Source: Streptomyces cyaneogriseus subsp. noncyanogenus
Lineage (GTDB): Bacteria; Actinomycetota; Actinomycetes; Streptomycetales; Streptomycetaceae
Assembly (NCBI RefSeq): GCF_000931445.1
Contig: NZ_CP010849.1
Location: 6,572,001-6,636,000 of the forward strand
DNA: 64,000 bases
Direction: 5' to 3'
Both the position numbers and the translations under genes were made by a program. The notes beneath the pieces are model-generated. The model did no database searches, had not been told where the DNA came from, and saw only the letters and a list, made by a program, of their open reading frames with translations. Position 1 is the stretch's first letter; the number at the start of each line of letters is the position of its first letter. Positions 8,050-16,364 of the stretch are shown here, one piece after another.

Positions 8050-8158
8050 TCTCCGGCCGTTCCGGGCGGGGGAATGGACGGCCAGCTCTCCGGCTGTTCC
8101 GGCCGGCGATGGGCGGCCCGCTCTCCGGTTGTTGCGGGCGGGGAAAAGGACGGCCCGC
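8050..8158. repeat. Three imperfect ~36-bp intergenic repeats
   Basis: Units starting with tctccgg at 8050, 8087 and 8122 share a degenerate body of the form tctccggYYGttSCgg...gRcggcc. They lie between the DUF6158-like gene and the palindromic terminator. They are adjacent, without spacers, and no protein is credible in any frame. Confidence 0.6.
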
Positions 8159-8196
8159 GGGGCAGCCCGGACGCGGCCGGAACCGGCGCCGGCACG

Positions 8197-8246
8197 CATG
8201 CCGCGGGCCCGGTCCTCCGACGTCGGAGGACCGGGCCCGCGGCATG
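8197..8246. terminator. 50-bp perfect palindrome, probable bidirectional terminator
   Basis: Bases 8197-8221 and 8222-8246 are exact reverse complements with no intervening loop, giving a 25-bp stem (minus a few bases for the turn). It lies between the convergent genes ending at 8014 (+) and 8273 (-), the expected place for a terminator serving both. No T-run follows, as is common in Streptomyces. Confidence 0.75.
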
Positions 8247-8272
8247 TGGCGCGGGTACGCCGGTGCGCCGGT

Positions 8273-8815
8273 TCAGCCGCCCGCCCGGGCGAACTCCGCG
8301 AGGTAGGTCTCGCAGAACGCCTTCAGGTCGTCCGGCTTCCGGCTGGTGATCAGCCGGTTGGGGCCGTGGTCGCAGACCTTGACCTGTTCGTCGACCCAGG
8401 TGCCGCCCGCGTTGCGGATGTCGGTCCGCAGGCTCGGCCAGGAGGTCAGGACCCGGTCGCGGACGACGTCCGCCTCGACCAGTGTCCACGGGGCGTGGCA
8501 GATCGCGGCGACCGGGCGGCCCTGGTCGAAGAAGTCCTTCACGAACGCCACGGCCTTGTCGTCCATCCGCAGGAAGTCGGGGTTGGCCACCCCGCCCGGC
8601 AGGACCAGCCCGCCGAACGAGTCGGCCGACGTCTCGCCGACCACCTCGTCCACGGGGAAGGTGTCCGCCTTGTCGAGATGGTTGAAGGCCTGGACCTCAC
8701 CCGCCTTCGTCGACACGAGCACCGGCTCGTGCCCGGCGTCCACCGCGGCCTGCCACGGGTCGGTCAGCTCGACCTGTTCGACACCTTCCGGTGCGGTGAG
8801 AAAAGCGATGCGCAT
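8273..8815 (-). CDS. DJ-1/PfpI family protein (protease I-like / deglycase-type)
   Basis: The 180-residue protein has the class I glutamine amidotransferase-like fold of PfpI: MRIAFLTAPEGVEQVELTDPW, the oxyanion region FGGLVLPGGVANPDFLR at about residues 68-84, and the nucleophile elbow AICHAPW with Cys near residue 105, followed by the partner region HGPNRLITSRKPDDL. Members are stress-linked intracellular peptidases or glyoxalase/deglycase-like enzymes; which activity applies cannot be told. It is the downstream member of a minus-strand run with the CBS-domain gene (48 bp apart), which suggests a stress function. Confidence 0.88.
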   Translation of the reverse strand: MRIAFLTAPEGVEQVELTDPWQAAVDAGHEPVLVSTKAGEVQAFNHLDKADTFPVDEVVGETSADSFGGLVLPGGVANPDFLRMDDKAVAFVKDFFDQGRPVAAICHAPWTLVEADVVRDRVLTSWPSLRTDIRNAGGTWVDEQVKVCDHGPNRLITSRKPDDLKAFCETYLAEFARAGG

Positions 8816-8863
8816 GGTGTTCCGTGTTCCTTTCGTTGCTTCCGCTTCGGCTTCCGCTTCCGC

Positions 8864-9319
8864 TCAGACGGGTGGCGGCGGCGGGACGCCGCGGGCGTCC
8901 CGGGTGTCCGGCGCGGCGCGGCTGATGTCGGCGAGCGGCGAGGCGGGATCCTCGGCCTCGGCCAGGTCGCCGAGGCTGACCATCCCGACCGGCAGCCCGT
9001 TCTCCACGACCGGCAGCCGGCGCACCGCCTGCTCGCGCATGAGTGCCTCCGCCGCCGACACCGGATCGTGCGGCGCCACCACCAGCGGGTCCGGGGTGCA
9101 GACGGACCCGGCACCCACCGTCAGCGGGTCCAGGCCCTCCGCGACGGCCCGCACCGCGATGTCGCGGTCGGTGAGCACGCCGACGATCTCCTGCCCGTCG
9201 GCCACCACCACGTCGCCGATGTTCTGCGAGCGCATCAGCTGCGCCGCCTCGACGAGCGAGGCGTCCGGGCGGACGGCGACCACGCCCGGGGTCATCACGT
9301 CCTTCACGAACTCGGCCAT
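8864..9319 (-). CDS. Two-CBS-domain protein
   Basis: This 151-residue protein consists of two CBS domains: residues about 5-60 (VKDVMTPGVVAVRPDASLVEAAQLM ... GVLTDRDIAVRAV) and about 70-125 (SVCTPDPLVVAPHDPVSAAEALM ... VGMVSLGDLA). CBS pairs bind adenine nucleotides and sense energy state. The Pro-rich tail ends in VPPPPPV. The ATG at 9319 has GGAGG about 10 bases upstream. Stand-alone CBS proteins like this often belong to stress regulons in Streptomyces; a GGGTAC hexamer lies upstream on the same strand but without a matching -35. Confidence 0.88.
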   Translation of the reverse strand: MAEFVKDVMTPGVVAVRPDASLVEAAQLMRSQNIGDVVVADGQEIVGVLTDRDIAVRAVAEGLDPLTVGAGSVCTPDPLVVAPHDPVSAAEALMREQAVRRLPVVENGLPVGMVSLGDLAEAEDPASPLADISRAAPDTRDARGVPPPPPV

Positions 9320-9390
9320 CAGCAGGGGACCTCCCTGGTGTACCCGGCCGGCGGCGCCGCCCGCGGAGCCCCGGCCGGGGCCTTCTTCCT

Positions 9391-9792
9391 CTACTCGGGG
9401 CCGGCCCGCCCGGCGGCTCCGGGCCCGGTCAGGGCCTGGGCGAGCTGCTGGACGTTGCCGAAGCGCTCCTTGTGCGGCAGCTCCTCCACCCGCTCGACCA
9501 GGGCGTCGGGAGCGTTGGCGCGGCGCAGGGCACGGGAGAGCTCCCGCGGGTTCGCGGGAAAGGTGCCGCGCGTCAGGGTCCGGGCCAGCTCCAGCCGGAG
9601 CGCCTCCAGGTACGTGGGCCCGCGACTCGGCGTCACCGGGCCGCGCGCGACCTCCGGATCGTCCTCGGCGGTCGGCTCCGGGTCGTTCCACTCCTCGGTG
9701 CGGGTGGGGTGCCCGGACCTGAGCAGACCCTGCAATTCGTGCTTCATCTCGTCGTCGCGGTGGACGCTCAGCCGGTCACTGCCTCGCTGCAT
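9391..9792 (-). CDS. DUF2795-like protein
   Basis: The 133-residue protein begins MQRGSDRLSVHRDDEMKHEL, then GLLRSGHPTRTEEWNDPEP, a pattern common to Streptomyces DUF2795-type proteins. Its C-terminal half (FPANPRELSRALRRANAPDALVERVEELP) matches the DUF2795 fold, a small helical domain that resembles DNA-binding folds. The function is unknown. The ATG has GGAGGGAG directly upstream, and a GTGT-N15-GGGTAC promoter candidate sits 35 bp before it. It is divergent from the small membrane gene at 9981. Confidence 0.8.
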   Translation of the reverse strand: MQRGSDRLSVHRDDEMKHELQGLLRSGHPTRTEEWNDPEPTAEDDPEVARGPVTPSRGPTYLEALRLELARTLTRGTFPANPRELSRALRRANAPDALVERVEELPHKERFGNVQQLAQALTGPGAAGRAGPE

Positions 9793-9826
9793 GTCTCCCT
9801 CCAGATCCTTCGGGGGTGGCCACCGC

Positions 9827-9851
9827 GTACCCGAAGACCGGACACCGACAC
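9827..9851 (-). promoter_or_regulatory. Candidate SigB-type promoter for the DUF2795 gene
   Basis: On the minus strand GTGT, 15 bases, then GGGTAC, fits the GNNT-N14-16-GGGTAC/T consensus exactly. The -10 ends about 35 bp upstream of the ATG at 9792, a normal leader length. Confidence 0.5.
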
Positions 9852-9980
9852 GGATTCGGACGGGTCCGGCCCGATTTCGGGATGGATCGCGCGGACGTAC
9901 GAGGAACGGGGTTGGCCCGCCGGGCGGCGGGAACCCGGCTCGCGGCCCCCCACGCCGCCCCCTTACGGGAAGGACGGACC

Positions 9981-10130
9981 ATGGCGGTGCTGTTCGCTGT
10001 GCTCATCCCGGCCCTCATGCTCGGCGTGGTGCTGGCGCTCGGCCGGTACGAGGAGTTCGTGCTCCCGGGCTCCGAACCGCAGCCCGACGCCCTCGACCCG
10101 GCCGCGGCCGTGCAGGACGCGCGACCATGA
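9981..10130 (+). CDS. Small single-span membrane protein
   Basis: The 49-residue protein starts MAVLFAVLIPALMLGVVLALGRYEEF: one hydrophobic helix (residues 2-20), then an acidic, Ala/Pro-rich tail. An AAGGACGG ribosome site precedes the ATG at 9981; an in-frame start at 9816 would add a non-hydrophobic, Arg-rich leader and lacks such a site. The stop codon lies in a 17-bp tandem repeat. Similar tiny membrane proteins with a short cytosolic tail are frequent in Streptomyces. Function unknown. Confidence 0.65.
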   Translation: MAVLFAVLIPALMLGVVLALGRYEEFVLPGSEPQPDALDPAAAVQDARP

Positions 10131-10167
10131 CGGACGCGCGACCATGACGGACGCGTGACCATGACGG
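10124..10167. repeat. 17-bp tandem repeat over a stop codon
   Basis: The unit accatgacggacgcgcg occurs at 10124, almost exactly at 10141 and truncated at 10158. Seventeen is not a multiple of three, so each copy shifts frame; the first copy contains the stop of the small membrane gene. Confidence 0.8.
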
Positions 10168-10228
10168 CCCGCCGGACCGATCAGGAATCGAGAAGCAGGG
10201 GCTCCGGCGCCGTCCTAGCCTGAACGTC

Positions 10229-10639
10229 ATGGACATCACCATTCACACCACCGCCCTCCCGCACGACGACCCGGAGGCGTCGCTCGCCTTCTACCGCGAC
10301 GTGCTCGAATTCGAGGTCCGCAGCGATGTGGGGCAGGGCCGGATGCGCTGGATCACGGTCGGCCCCGCCGGCCAGCCCGGCACCTCCATCCTGCTGGCGC
10401 CGCCGGCCGCCGACCCCGGGATCACCGAGGACGAGCGCCGCACCATCACGGAGATGATGGCCAAGGGCACCTACGGCTGGATCCTGCTGGCCACCCCGGA
10501 CCTCGACGGCACCTTCGAGAAGGTGCAGGCCCGCGACGCCGAGGTGGTCCAGGAGCCGACCGAGCAGCCGTACGGCATCCGCGACTGCGCCTTCCGCGAC
10601 CCGGCCGGCAATCTGGTCCGCATCCAGGAGATCCGCTGA
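10229..10639 (+). CDS. VOC (glyoxalase/bleomycin resistance) superfamily protein
   Basis: The 136-residue protein shows the paired beta-alpha-beta-beta-beta modules of the vicinal oxygen chelate fold: MDITIHTTALPHDDPEASLAF at the start, then SLAFYRDVLEFEVRSDVG, and a second half with GWILLATPDLDGTFEKVQARDAEV ending in CAFRDPAGNLVRIQEI. The metal-site residues of glyoxalase I are only partly visible (H near residue 12, E near the C-terminus), so the substrate is unknown. Upstream there is no clear promoter; a weak GAGAAGC lies well before the ATG. The neighbouring genes suggest no pathway. Confidence 0.85.
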   Translation: MDITIHTTALPHDDPEASLAFYRDVLEFEVRSDVGQGRMRWITVGPAGQPGTSILLAPPAADPGITEDERRTITEMMAKGTYGWILLATPDLDGTFEKVQARDAEVVQEPTEQPYGIRDCAFRDPAGNLVRIQEIR

Positions 10640-10747
10640 GCCCTCCGCCGCCGTCCGACCGGGCGCCGTGCGCGCCGGACGCGGTGACGGCGGGACCGCC
10701 CGGCCGAGAAGACAGCGCGACGCCAGTCGGCCGGGGCGCGGCCGGGC

Positions 10748-12541
10748 CTACTTCCTCGCCCGGCCCGGCAGGAACTCCTGCATCTTCGCCTTGAAGCCCT
10801 GCCTGACCACCGAGGCACCGTCCGGGTCGCCCCTGAGGAGTGCGGCGGCCGTGGCCTCCATCTGCTCCCAGGTGGCGTGCGGCGGGATCGGCGGCACCGC
10901 GGGGTCGGTGAGGAACTCCACCACCGCGGGGCCGTCCGCCTCCAGCGCGGCCCGCCAGCCCGCCTCCACGTCCTCGGGCTTCTCCACCCGGATGCCGGTC
11001 AGCCCCAGCGACCGGGCGAACGCCGCGTACTGGACGTCCGGAAGCTCCTGCGAGGGCTCGAAGGACGGGGCGCCGCCCATGGCCCGCAGCTCCCAGGTGA
11101 CCTGGTTCAGGTCGCGGTTGTTCCACACGCCCACGACCAGCCGCGGGTCCTCCCACAGGTCCCGGTACTTCGCCGCGGTGATCATCTCCGCGAGCCCGTT
11201 CATCTGCATCGCGCCGTCCCCCGCCAGGGCGACCACCGGCCGGTCGGGGTGGGCGAACTTGGCGCCGATCGCGTACGGCACCGCGCACCCCATCGTCGCC
11301 AGCGTGCCGGACAGCGAACCGCGCATGCCGGGCCGCATGGTCAGGTGCCGGGCGTACCAGTTGGCGGTGGAGCCCGAGTCGCAGGTGACGATCGCGTTCG
11401 CCGGCAGCAGCGGGTCCAGGGCGCGGGCCACGTACTCCGGATTGACCGGGTCGGCGTCCAGCTCCGCGCGCCGTTCCAGCACGTCCCGCCAGTGCCGGAC
11501 GTTGTCGCACACCGTCTCGAACCACTCCCGCCCGCGCTCGCCGTCGATCAGCGGGATCAGCCGCTCCAGCGTCGCCTTGGCGTCGCCGACGAGATTCACC
11601 TCGTAGGGATAGCGCATGCCCACCATGTGCGGGTCCAGGTCGATCTGCACGCCCCGTGCCTTGCCGAACTCCGGCAGGAACTGCGAGTACGGGAACGACG
11701 ACCCGATGGTCAGCAGCGTGTCGCAGTCGCGCATCAGCTCATAGCTCGGCCGCGTGCCGAGCAGGCCGATCGAGCCGGTGACGTACGGCAGTTCGTCGCT
11801 CAGCACGTCCTTGCCGAGCAGCGCCTTGGCCACCCCGGCCCCCAGCAGCTCGGCGAGCCGCTCCACCTCGGCCCGGGCCCCGGCCGCGCCCTGCCCGACC
11901 AGGATCGCCACCTTGTCACCGGAGTTGAGGATCTCCGCCGCCCGCCGCACGGACTCCTCGGAGGGGATCGCGGTCCACTCGCTGCGCCCCAGGCTGGAGG
12001 GCACCATCTTGAACGCGTGGGTGGGCGGCGAGTAGTCCAGTTCCTGCACGTCGCCGGGGATGATGACCGCGGTGGGACAGCGGCGCGCGTACGCGGTGCG
12101 GATCGCCCGGTCCAGTACGTTCGGGAGCTGCTCGGGCACCGTCACGGTCTCCACGAACTCCGAGGCGACGTCCTTGTAGAGGGTGTGCAGGTCCACCTCC
12201 TGCTGATAGGAGCCGCCCATCGCCGTGCGGTGGGTCTGCCCGACGATCGCCAGCACCGGGACGTGGTCGAGCTTGGCGTCGTACAACCCGTTGAGCAGGT
12301 GGATCGCGCCCGGCCCCGAGGTGGCGGCGCACACGCCGAGCCGGCCGCTGAACTTGGCGTACCCGACCGCCTGGAACGCGGACATCTCCTCGTGCCGGGA
12401 CTGCACGAAACGGGGCCGGTTGTCGGCACGGCCCCAGGCGGCGAGCAGACCGTTGATGCCGTCGCCCGGGTAGCCGAACACATGGTCGACACCCCATGCG
12501 CGCAGCCGCTCCAGGACGTGGTCGGAGACCTTGGTGCTCAT
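10748..12541 (-). CDS. Thiamine-diphosphate enzyme of the acetolactate synthase / pyruvate oxidase family
   Basis: The 597-residue protein has the three domains of POX/ALS-type ThDP enzymes: PYR domain (1-170) with the cofactor-activating Glu in QSRHEEMSAFQAVGYAKFSG, a central domain (about 195-330) with KVAILVGQGAAGARAEV, and the PP domain (about 370-540) with the Mg-ThDP motif GDGAMQMN followed about 27 residues later by NN. Similar proteins are annotated as pyruvate dehydrogenase (quinone)/oxidase-like, but the FAD-linked assignment cannot be proved here. The ATG at 12541 follows CTCCTGGAGG. The gene is alone on the minus strand, divergent from the sigma factor. Confidence 0.88.
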   Translation of the reverse strand: MSTKVSDHVLERLRAWGVDHVFGYPGDGINGLLAAWGRADNRPRFVQSRHEEMSAFQAVGYAKFSGRLGVCAATSGPGAIHLLNGLYDAKLDHVPVLAIVGQTHRTAMGGSYQQEVDLHTLYKDVASEFVETVTVPEQLPNVLDRAIRTAYARRCPTAVIIPGDVQELDYSPPTHAFKMVPSSLGRSEWTAIPSEESVRRAAEILNSGDKVAILVGQGAAGARAEVERLAELLGAGVAKALLGKDVLSDELPYVTGSIGLLGTRPSYELMRDCDTLLTIGSSFPYSQFLPEFGKARGVQIDLDPHMVGMRYPYEVNLVGDAKATLERLIPLIDGERGREWFETVCDNVRHWRDVLERRAELDADPVNPEYVARALDPLLPANAIVTCDSGSTANWYARHLTMRPGMRGSLSGTLATMGCAVPYAIGAKFAHPDRPVVALAGDGAMQMNGLAEMITAAKYRDLWEDPRLVVGVWNNRDLNQVTWELRAMGGAPSFEPSQELPDVQYAAFARSLGLTGIRVEKPEDVEAGWRAALEADGPAVVEFLTDPAVPPIPPHATWEQMEATAAALLRGDPDGASVVRQGFKAKMQEFLPGRARK

Positions 12542-12895
12542 GTACGGACCTCCAGGAGGTGGGTCGTGGGGGAGTTCCCGGCAGCAGCCGTACGAGTCTC
12601 CGGGCGGCATGCCGGAAAACATCGCCGGGGCGTTTGCCGGACCGGGGCGTGGGCAGGCGCGCCCCAGTGCTTCGGACAGGAGGCACGTCCGTGGGAACGG
12701 CGCGGTGCCGCCCCGGCGCCTGTCGTCCGGCTCCGGACGCGTTCCCACGCTGACCGTCCGCCCCACGGGCCGTACCGTCGCACCGGCGCCCCGTGACCAC
12801 CGGCACGACGACCCCGGTCCGCCGCGGGCCGCCCCGGCGGATCACCGGCAGGCGCGACGGCGGGACCCCGCACTCCGAGGGAGTCGCGACGCACC
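12542..12895. other. Divergent intergenic region between the ThDP enzyme and the sigma factor
   Basis: These 354 bp hold no convincing gene. A GTTT-N15-GGGCAG element on the + strand at 12632-12656 resembles a SigB-type promoter with two -10 mismatches, about 240 bp upstream of the sigma gene, and could support autoregulation. Low-complexity GC-rich sequence fills the rest. Confidence 0.35.
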
Positions 12896-13690
12896 ATGCC
12901 GACACCGCCCCGCGCACAGCGCCACCCGCACGACGACGCCCCCGACACCGCCGACGCCTTCCGTCGACTCGCGGCGCTCCCCGACGGACCGCGGCGCGAC
13001 GCGCTCCGCGACGAGATCGTCGAAGCCTGGCTGCCCATGGCAGAACGGCTCGCGGGACGGTTCCGCAGCCGCGGCGAGAGCCCCGAGGACCTGCGCCAGG
13101 TCGCCGCCCTCGGGCTGGTCAAGGCCGTCGACCGGTACGACCCCGGCCGCGGCCACGCCTTCGAGAGCTACGCCGTGCCCACGATCACCGGCGAGATCAA
13201 GCGCCACTTCCGCGACCACCTGTGGACCCTGCACGTGCCCCGCCGGGTGCAGGAGCTGCGCAACCGGGTCCGCGTGGCCGGCCAGGAGCTGTCCCGCACC
13301 GTCTCCGGCCGCCGGCCCACCGTCGCCGAGATCGCCGAGCGCGCGGAGCTGAGCGAGGAGGACGCCCGGGAGGGGCTGGAGGCCCTGGAGACCTTCACCG
13401 CCCTGTCCCTGGACGCCGAGCTGCCCGGCGGCGAGGACGGCTACTCCCTGCGCGACTCCCTCGGCGGTCCCGATCCGGCCCTCGACACCGTCGTCGACCG
13501 CGAGGCCGTCAGAGAACGCCTGGCCGCCCTGCCGGAACGCGAACGGGCCATCCTCTACATGCGGTTCTTCGACGACATGACCCAGAGCAGCATCGCCGAG
13601 CGGCTCGGCATCTCCCAGATGCACGTCTCCCGGCTCATCAGCCGGTGCTGCACCCGGGTGCGGGAACAGGTGATGCGCGAGCCCGTGTGA
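12896..13690 (+). CDS. SigB/SigF/SigG-family stress sigma factor
   Basis: The 264-residue protein shows region 2 with ESPEDLRQVAALGLVKAVDRYDP and HAFESYAVPTITGEIKRHFRD (about 62-105), region 3 with TVSGRRPTVAEIAERAELSEEDA (about 140-165), and region 4 with ERERAILYMRFFDDMTQSSIAERLGISQMHVSRL (about 205-240), the usual SigB/F/G arrangement for stress and development in Streptomyces. The ATG at 12896 is chosen because the protein aligns from there; upstream in-frame sequence is low complexity. No anti-sigma factor gene lies next to it, so control may be in trans. Candidate targets are discussed in the findings. Confidence 0.92.
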   Translation: MPTPPRAQRHPHDDAPDTADAFRRLAALPDGPRRDALRDEIVEAWLPMAERLAGRFRSRGESPEDLRQVAALGLVKAVDRYDPGRGHAFESYAVPTITGEIKRHFRDHLWTLHVPRRVQELRNRVRVAGQELSRTVSGRRPTVAEIAERAELSEEDAREGLEALETFTALSLDAELPGGEDGYSLRDSLGGPDPALDTVVDREAVRERLAALPERERAILYMRFFDDMTQSSIAERLGISQMHVSRLISRCCTRVREQVMREPV

Positions 13691-13836
13691 CCCCGTACCC
13701 CGTCTCACCCGAACGGGCGGCACCGTCGCGCGAATGGTGCCCGGCCGCGCGCGGGCCGGTGACGGGCGGGCTGTGATGGCTCAACGGGGGCGCGAACGAC
13801 GTGCCCCCGCTGCCGTCGCTCGAAGGAGCCCGTCCC

Positions 13837-14940
13837 ATGCGCCGCACCGCCCGCGCCCTGTCAGCCGCCGTCCTGGCCAGCGCAGCCCTGGGGGTCCCCG
13901 CCGCGGCCGCCGCCGCGGCACCCGGGGCGCCCGGGGAGCCGCGCGCGGGAAGCGCCGCGCAGCCGCAGCAGCCACCGCAACGGCAGCCACGGGCACTGGG
14001 CGAACGGGTCGCCGAGTCCGCCGCGGAGCCCGAGGACTCGGCGGCGGGCTGGGAGCCGGGAGTGCCGGGCGTGCGAGCCGTCGACCCCGCGGCGGAGCCG
14101 GTCGGACCGGGAGAGGCGGGAGACCCGGGATCCGGGGGCGCCGCCGAGGCGCTGGTGCCGGACGACCCGGGCGGGGGCGCACCGGTGGAGCCGGGCTCGG
14201 AGGATGCGGGGGAGCCCGTGGAGCCGGGCTGGGACGATGCCGGGGAGCCTGTGGAGCCGGACTCGGGTGGTGCCGGACAGCCGGTGGAGCCGGGCGCGCC
14301 CGGGAAGCCGGCCGTGAAGGTCGCCCCCGGGGCCGTCGCCCCCGGCGACAGCGTCACCGTCTCCGTCACCTGCGACGCCGCCGGGGGCGCCGCGCCCGCC
14401 GCCCTCGACGCCACGTCGGAGGCCTTCGACGGGGGCACCGTCCCGCTCCGCAAGGTCTCCGGCGGCGACGCCACGGCACCCGGCGCCGCCTACCGCGGCA
14501 CCGCCCGGATCGCCCCCGCCGAGAACTTCGAGGGCGCTCCGGACCCGGCCGGAACGGACTCGGCGTGGACCGTCGACGGCACCTGCCCGGCACCGGCCGA
14601 CGGCGGGCGGGGCGCGCCCTGGAGCGCGAAACTCATGGTCGCGCGGCCCGGCGGCACCGCCGGGCCCTGCCCCGAGGGCGCGGGGCACGGCGGCTCCTGC
14701 GCCGGCGGCACCTCCCGGCCCTGCCCCACCCCCGCCGCACCGCACGGGCCCGAGGACGAGCCCTGCGGCGGCGCCACCGCCCGGCACGGCGTGCGGGCCG
14801 GGAACGGCGGCGCCTTCACCCGCTCCGTGCCCGCGCTGGTCGCCGGCGGCCTCCTGATCGCCGGTGCGGCCGGAGCCGCCGTCCACCGGCTGCGGGCGCG
14901 ACGAGGCACCTTCGCCGCGCACCCGGGAAGCCGGCCGTGA
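13837..14940 (+). CDS. Secreted Pro/Glu-rich surface protein with C-terminal membrane anchor
   Basis: The 367-residue protein has a signal peptide (MRRTARALSAAVLASAALGVPAAAAAA), a long low-complexity region with imperfect PVEPG...DAGEPVEPG repeats (about residues 105-150), a Cys-containing beta-rich domain from PAVKVAPGAVAPGDSVTVSV (about 165) to about 270, and a C-terminal transmembrane helix (LVAGGLLIAGAAGAAVHRL) with a positively charged tail. The layout fits a cell-surface protein anchored in the membrane. The ATG at 13837 has AAGGAG upstream. Six-plus Cys in a Gly/Pro-rich section near the C-terminus are unusual. No family is recognised beyond streptomycete surface proteins. Confidence 0.8.
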   Translation: MRRTARALSAAVLASAALGVPAAAAAAAPGAPGEPRAGSAAQPQQPPQRQPRALGERVAESAAEPEDSAAGWEPGVPGVRAVDPAAEPVGPGEAGDPGSGGAAEALVPDDPGGGAPVEPGSEDAGEPVEPGWDDAGEPVEPDSGGAGQPVEPGAPGKPAVKVAPGAVAPGDSVTVSVTCDAAGGAAPAALDATSEAFDGGTVPLRKVSGGDATAPGAAYRGTARIAPAENFEGAPDPAGTDSAWTVDGTCPAPADGGRGAPWSAKLMVARPGGTAGPCPEGAGHGGSCAGGTSRPCPTPAAPHGPEDEPCGGATARHGVRAGNGGAFTRSVPALVAGGLLIAGAAGAAVHRLRARRGTFAAHPGSRP

Positions 14941-15119
14941 TGACCGGACCGCGCGCCGGTGCGCCCGTCGCTGTGATCCGCGCAACGCCGCCCGCGCTCA
15001 TGACCGGGCGCCGCCGTGGGTACTCAGTGCCCGTGGTCGCCACCCGGCCGACGGCCACGGACGTACGCGAGGCGGCGGGAAGACACGGCACGGCGCCACG
15101 GACTGCGCGGAGGTGAGGC

Positions 15120-16364
15120 ATGCGGCGGACGGCCACCGAAGGCCACGGCCCCGTCCGCTACGGGCCACCGCTCCCCGGCGACGGGCTGCCCGTTCCGCCC
15201 GAGCTGTCCGCGATCCTCGCCGCGGCGGCGTCCCGGACCGCTGGCGAGCCGGTCGGCGGCGGCCCCGCTCTGCGGGAGGCCGCCTGCGGCTACTGGGCCC
15301 GGCGCGGACTGTCCTGCGAGCCCGCCGCCGTGGCCGCCGCGCCCGGCGCCCCCGCCCTGCTGCTGGCGCTGACCGCCGCGCTCGGCGGCGACGTCCTCGT
15401 CCCGCGCCCCTGCGCCGCCTGGTGGGGGCCCTACGCCCGTCTGCTGGGGCGGCCCGCCTTCCACGTCCCCACGCCCGCCGAGTGCGGCGGTGTCCCCGAC
15501 CCGTACGCCCTGCTGGAGACCGTGCGCCGGGTCCGCGCCGAGGGCGGCGACCCGCGCCTGCTGGTGCTCTCCGTCGCCGACGACCCCACCGCCACCGTCG
15601 CCCCGCCCGAGCTGCTGCACGAGACCGTGGAGGCCGCCGCCTCCGAAGGGCTTCACCTGGCCAGCGACGAGACCTGGCGCGACACCCTGCACGACTCCCG
15701 CGACACGGTGCTGCTCAGCCCCGCCGAGATGCTGCCCGAGCGGGTCACCGTCGTCACCGACCTGACCGGCGCCCTGCTCCCGGCCGGCTGGCCGGCCGCC
15801 GTCGCCCGCTTCCCCGCCTCCGCCGCCGGGGACGGCCTGCACGCGCGCGTGCTGGACGTGCTCACCGCCCTCGACGCGCGCGTCGCCGGGCCGGTCGCCG
15901 CCGCGGCCGGGTACGCCCTGACCGAGCCCGAGCCGCTCACCGAGCACCGCGCGGCGGCCGTACGGCTGCACGCGCGCGTGGCCGCCGCCGCGCACGCCAC
16001 CGTCGTCGCGGCGGGCGCCCTCGCCCGCCCCCCGCGCGCCGGACGCCACCTGTACGCCGACCTGGCCCCGCTGCGCGGCGCGCTCGCCGCGCGCGGCGTC
16101 GGCGACGCCCAGGACCTGGAGGACTTCCTGACCGGTCGGCTCGGCATGCCCGCGCCCGGCGGCCACCGCTTCGGCGACGACCTCGGCGCCCTGCGCGTAC
16201 GGCTGTCCACCAGCCCCCTGCTGGGCGGCACGGAGGACGAGCGCGCGGCCTGCCTCAGCTCACCCGCACCGCTGGAACTGCCACAGGTGCAACGCGCGTT
16301 GATCACCGTGAAGTCGGTCTTCGACGACCTCCGCGACGCTCAGCGATGGGAGCCTCCTCGATGA
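15120..16364 (+). CDS. Aminotransferase-fold protein lacking the PLP lysine
   Basis: The 414-residue protein looks like a class I/II aminotransferase throughout: a substrate-loop Gly-rich start, DDPTATVAPPELL at 154-166 in place of NNPTG, SDETW at 182-186 (the Asp that normally pairs with the PLP pyridine), and DLTGALLPAGW at 214-224 where active enzymes have SxSKxxxLPGW. The Schiff-base lysine position is Gly217, and the protein contains only one lysine in total (398). It is therefore probably not a PLP enzyme. The ATG at 15120 follows GGAGGTGAGG. The stop overlaps the next gene (ATGA), so it is translationally coupled to an MBL-fold hydrolase. Confidence 0.82.
   Translation: MRRTATEGHGPVRYGPPLPGDGLPVPPELSAILAAAASRTAGEPVGGGPALREAACGYWARRGLSCEPAAVAAAPGAPALLLALTAALGGDVLVPRPCAAWWGPYARLLGRPAFHVPTPAECGGVPDPYALLETVRRVRAEGGDPRLLVLSVADDPTATVAPPELLHETVEAAASEGLHLASDETWRDTLHDSRDTVLLSPAEMLPERVTVVTDLTGALLPAGWPAAVARFPASAAGDGLHARVLDVLTALDARVAGPVAAAAGYALTEPEPLTEHRAAAVRLHARVAAAAHATVVAAGALARPPRAGRHLYADLAPLRGALAARGVGDAQDLEDFLTGRLGMPAPGGHRFGDDLGALRVRLSTSPLLGGTEDERAACLSSPAPLELPQVQRALITVKSVFDDLRDAQRWEPPR

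Noticed and set aside
8050..8158. CRISPR or transposon end
   Set aside because: The copies are degenerate, have no spacers and no terminal inverted repeats or transposase are seen.
9320..9390. GGGTAC before the CBS-domain gene
   Set aside because: The -10 is perfect but the -35 is missing at every allowed spacing, so I do not call it.
14941..15119. GGGTAC hexamer before the aminotransferase-like gene
   Set aside because: No GNNT element is spaced at 14-16 bases, so it does not qualify as a SigB-type promoter.
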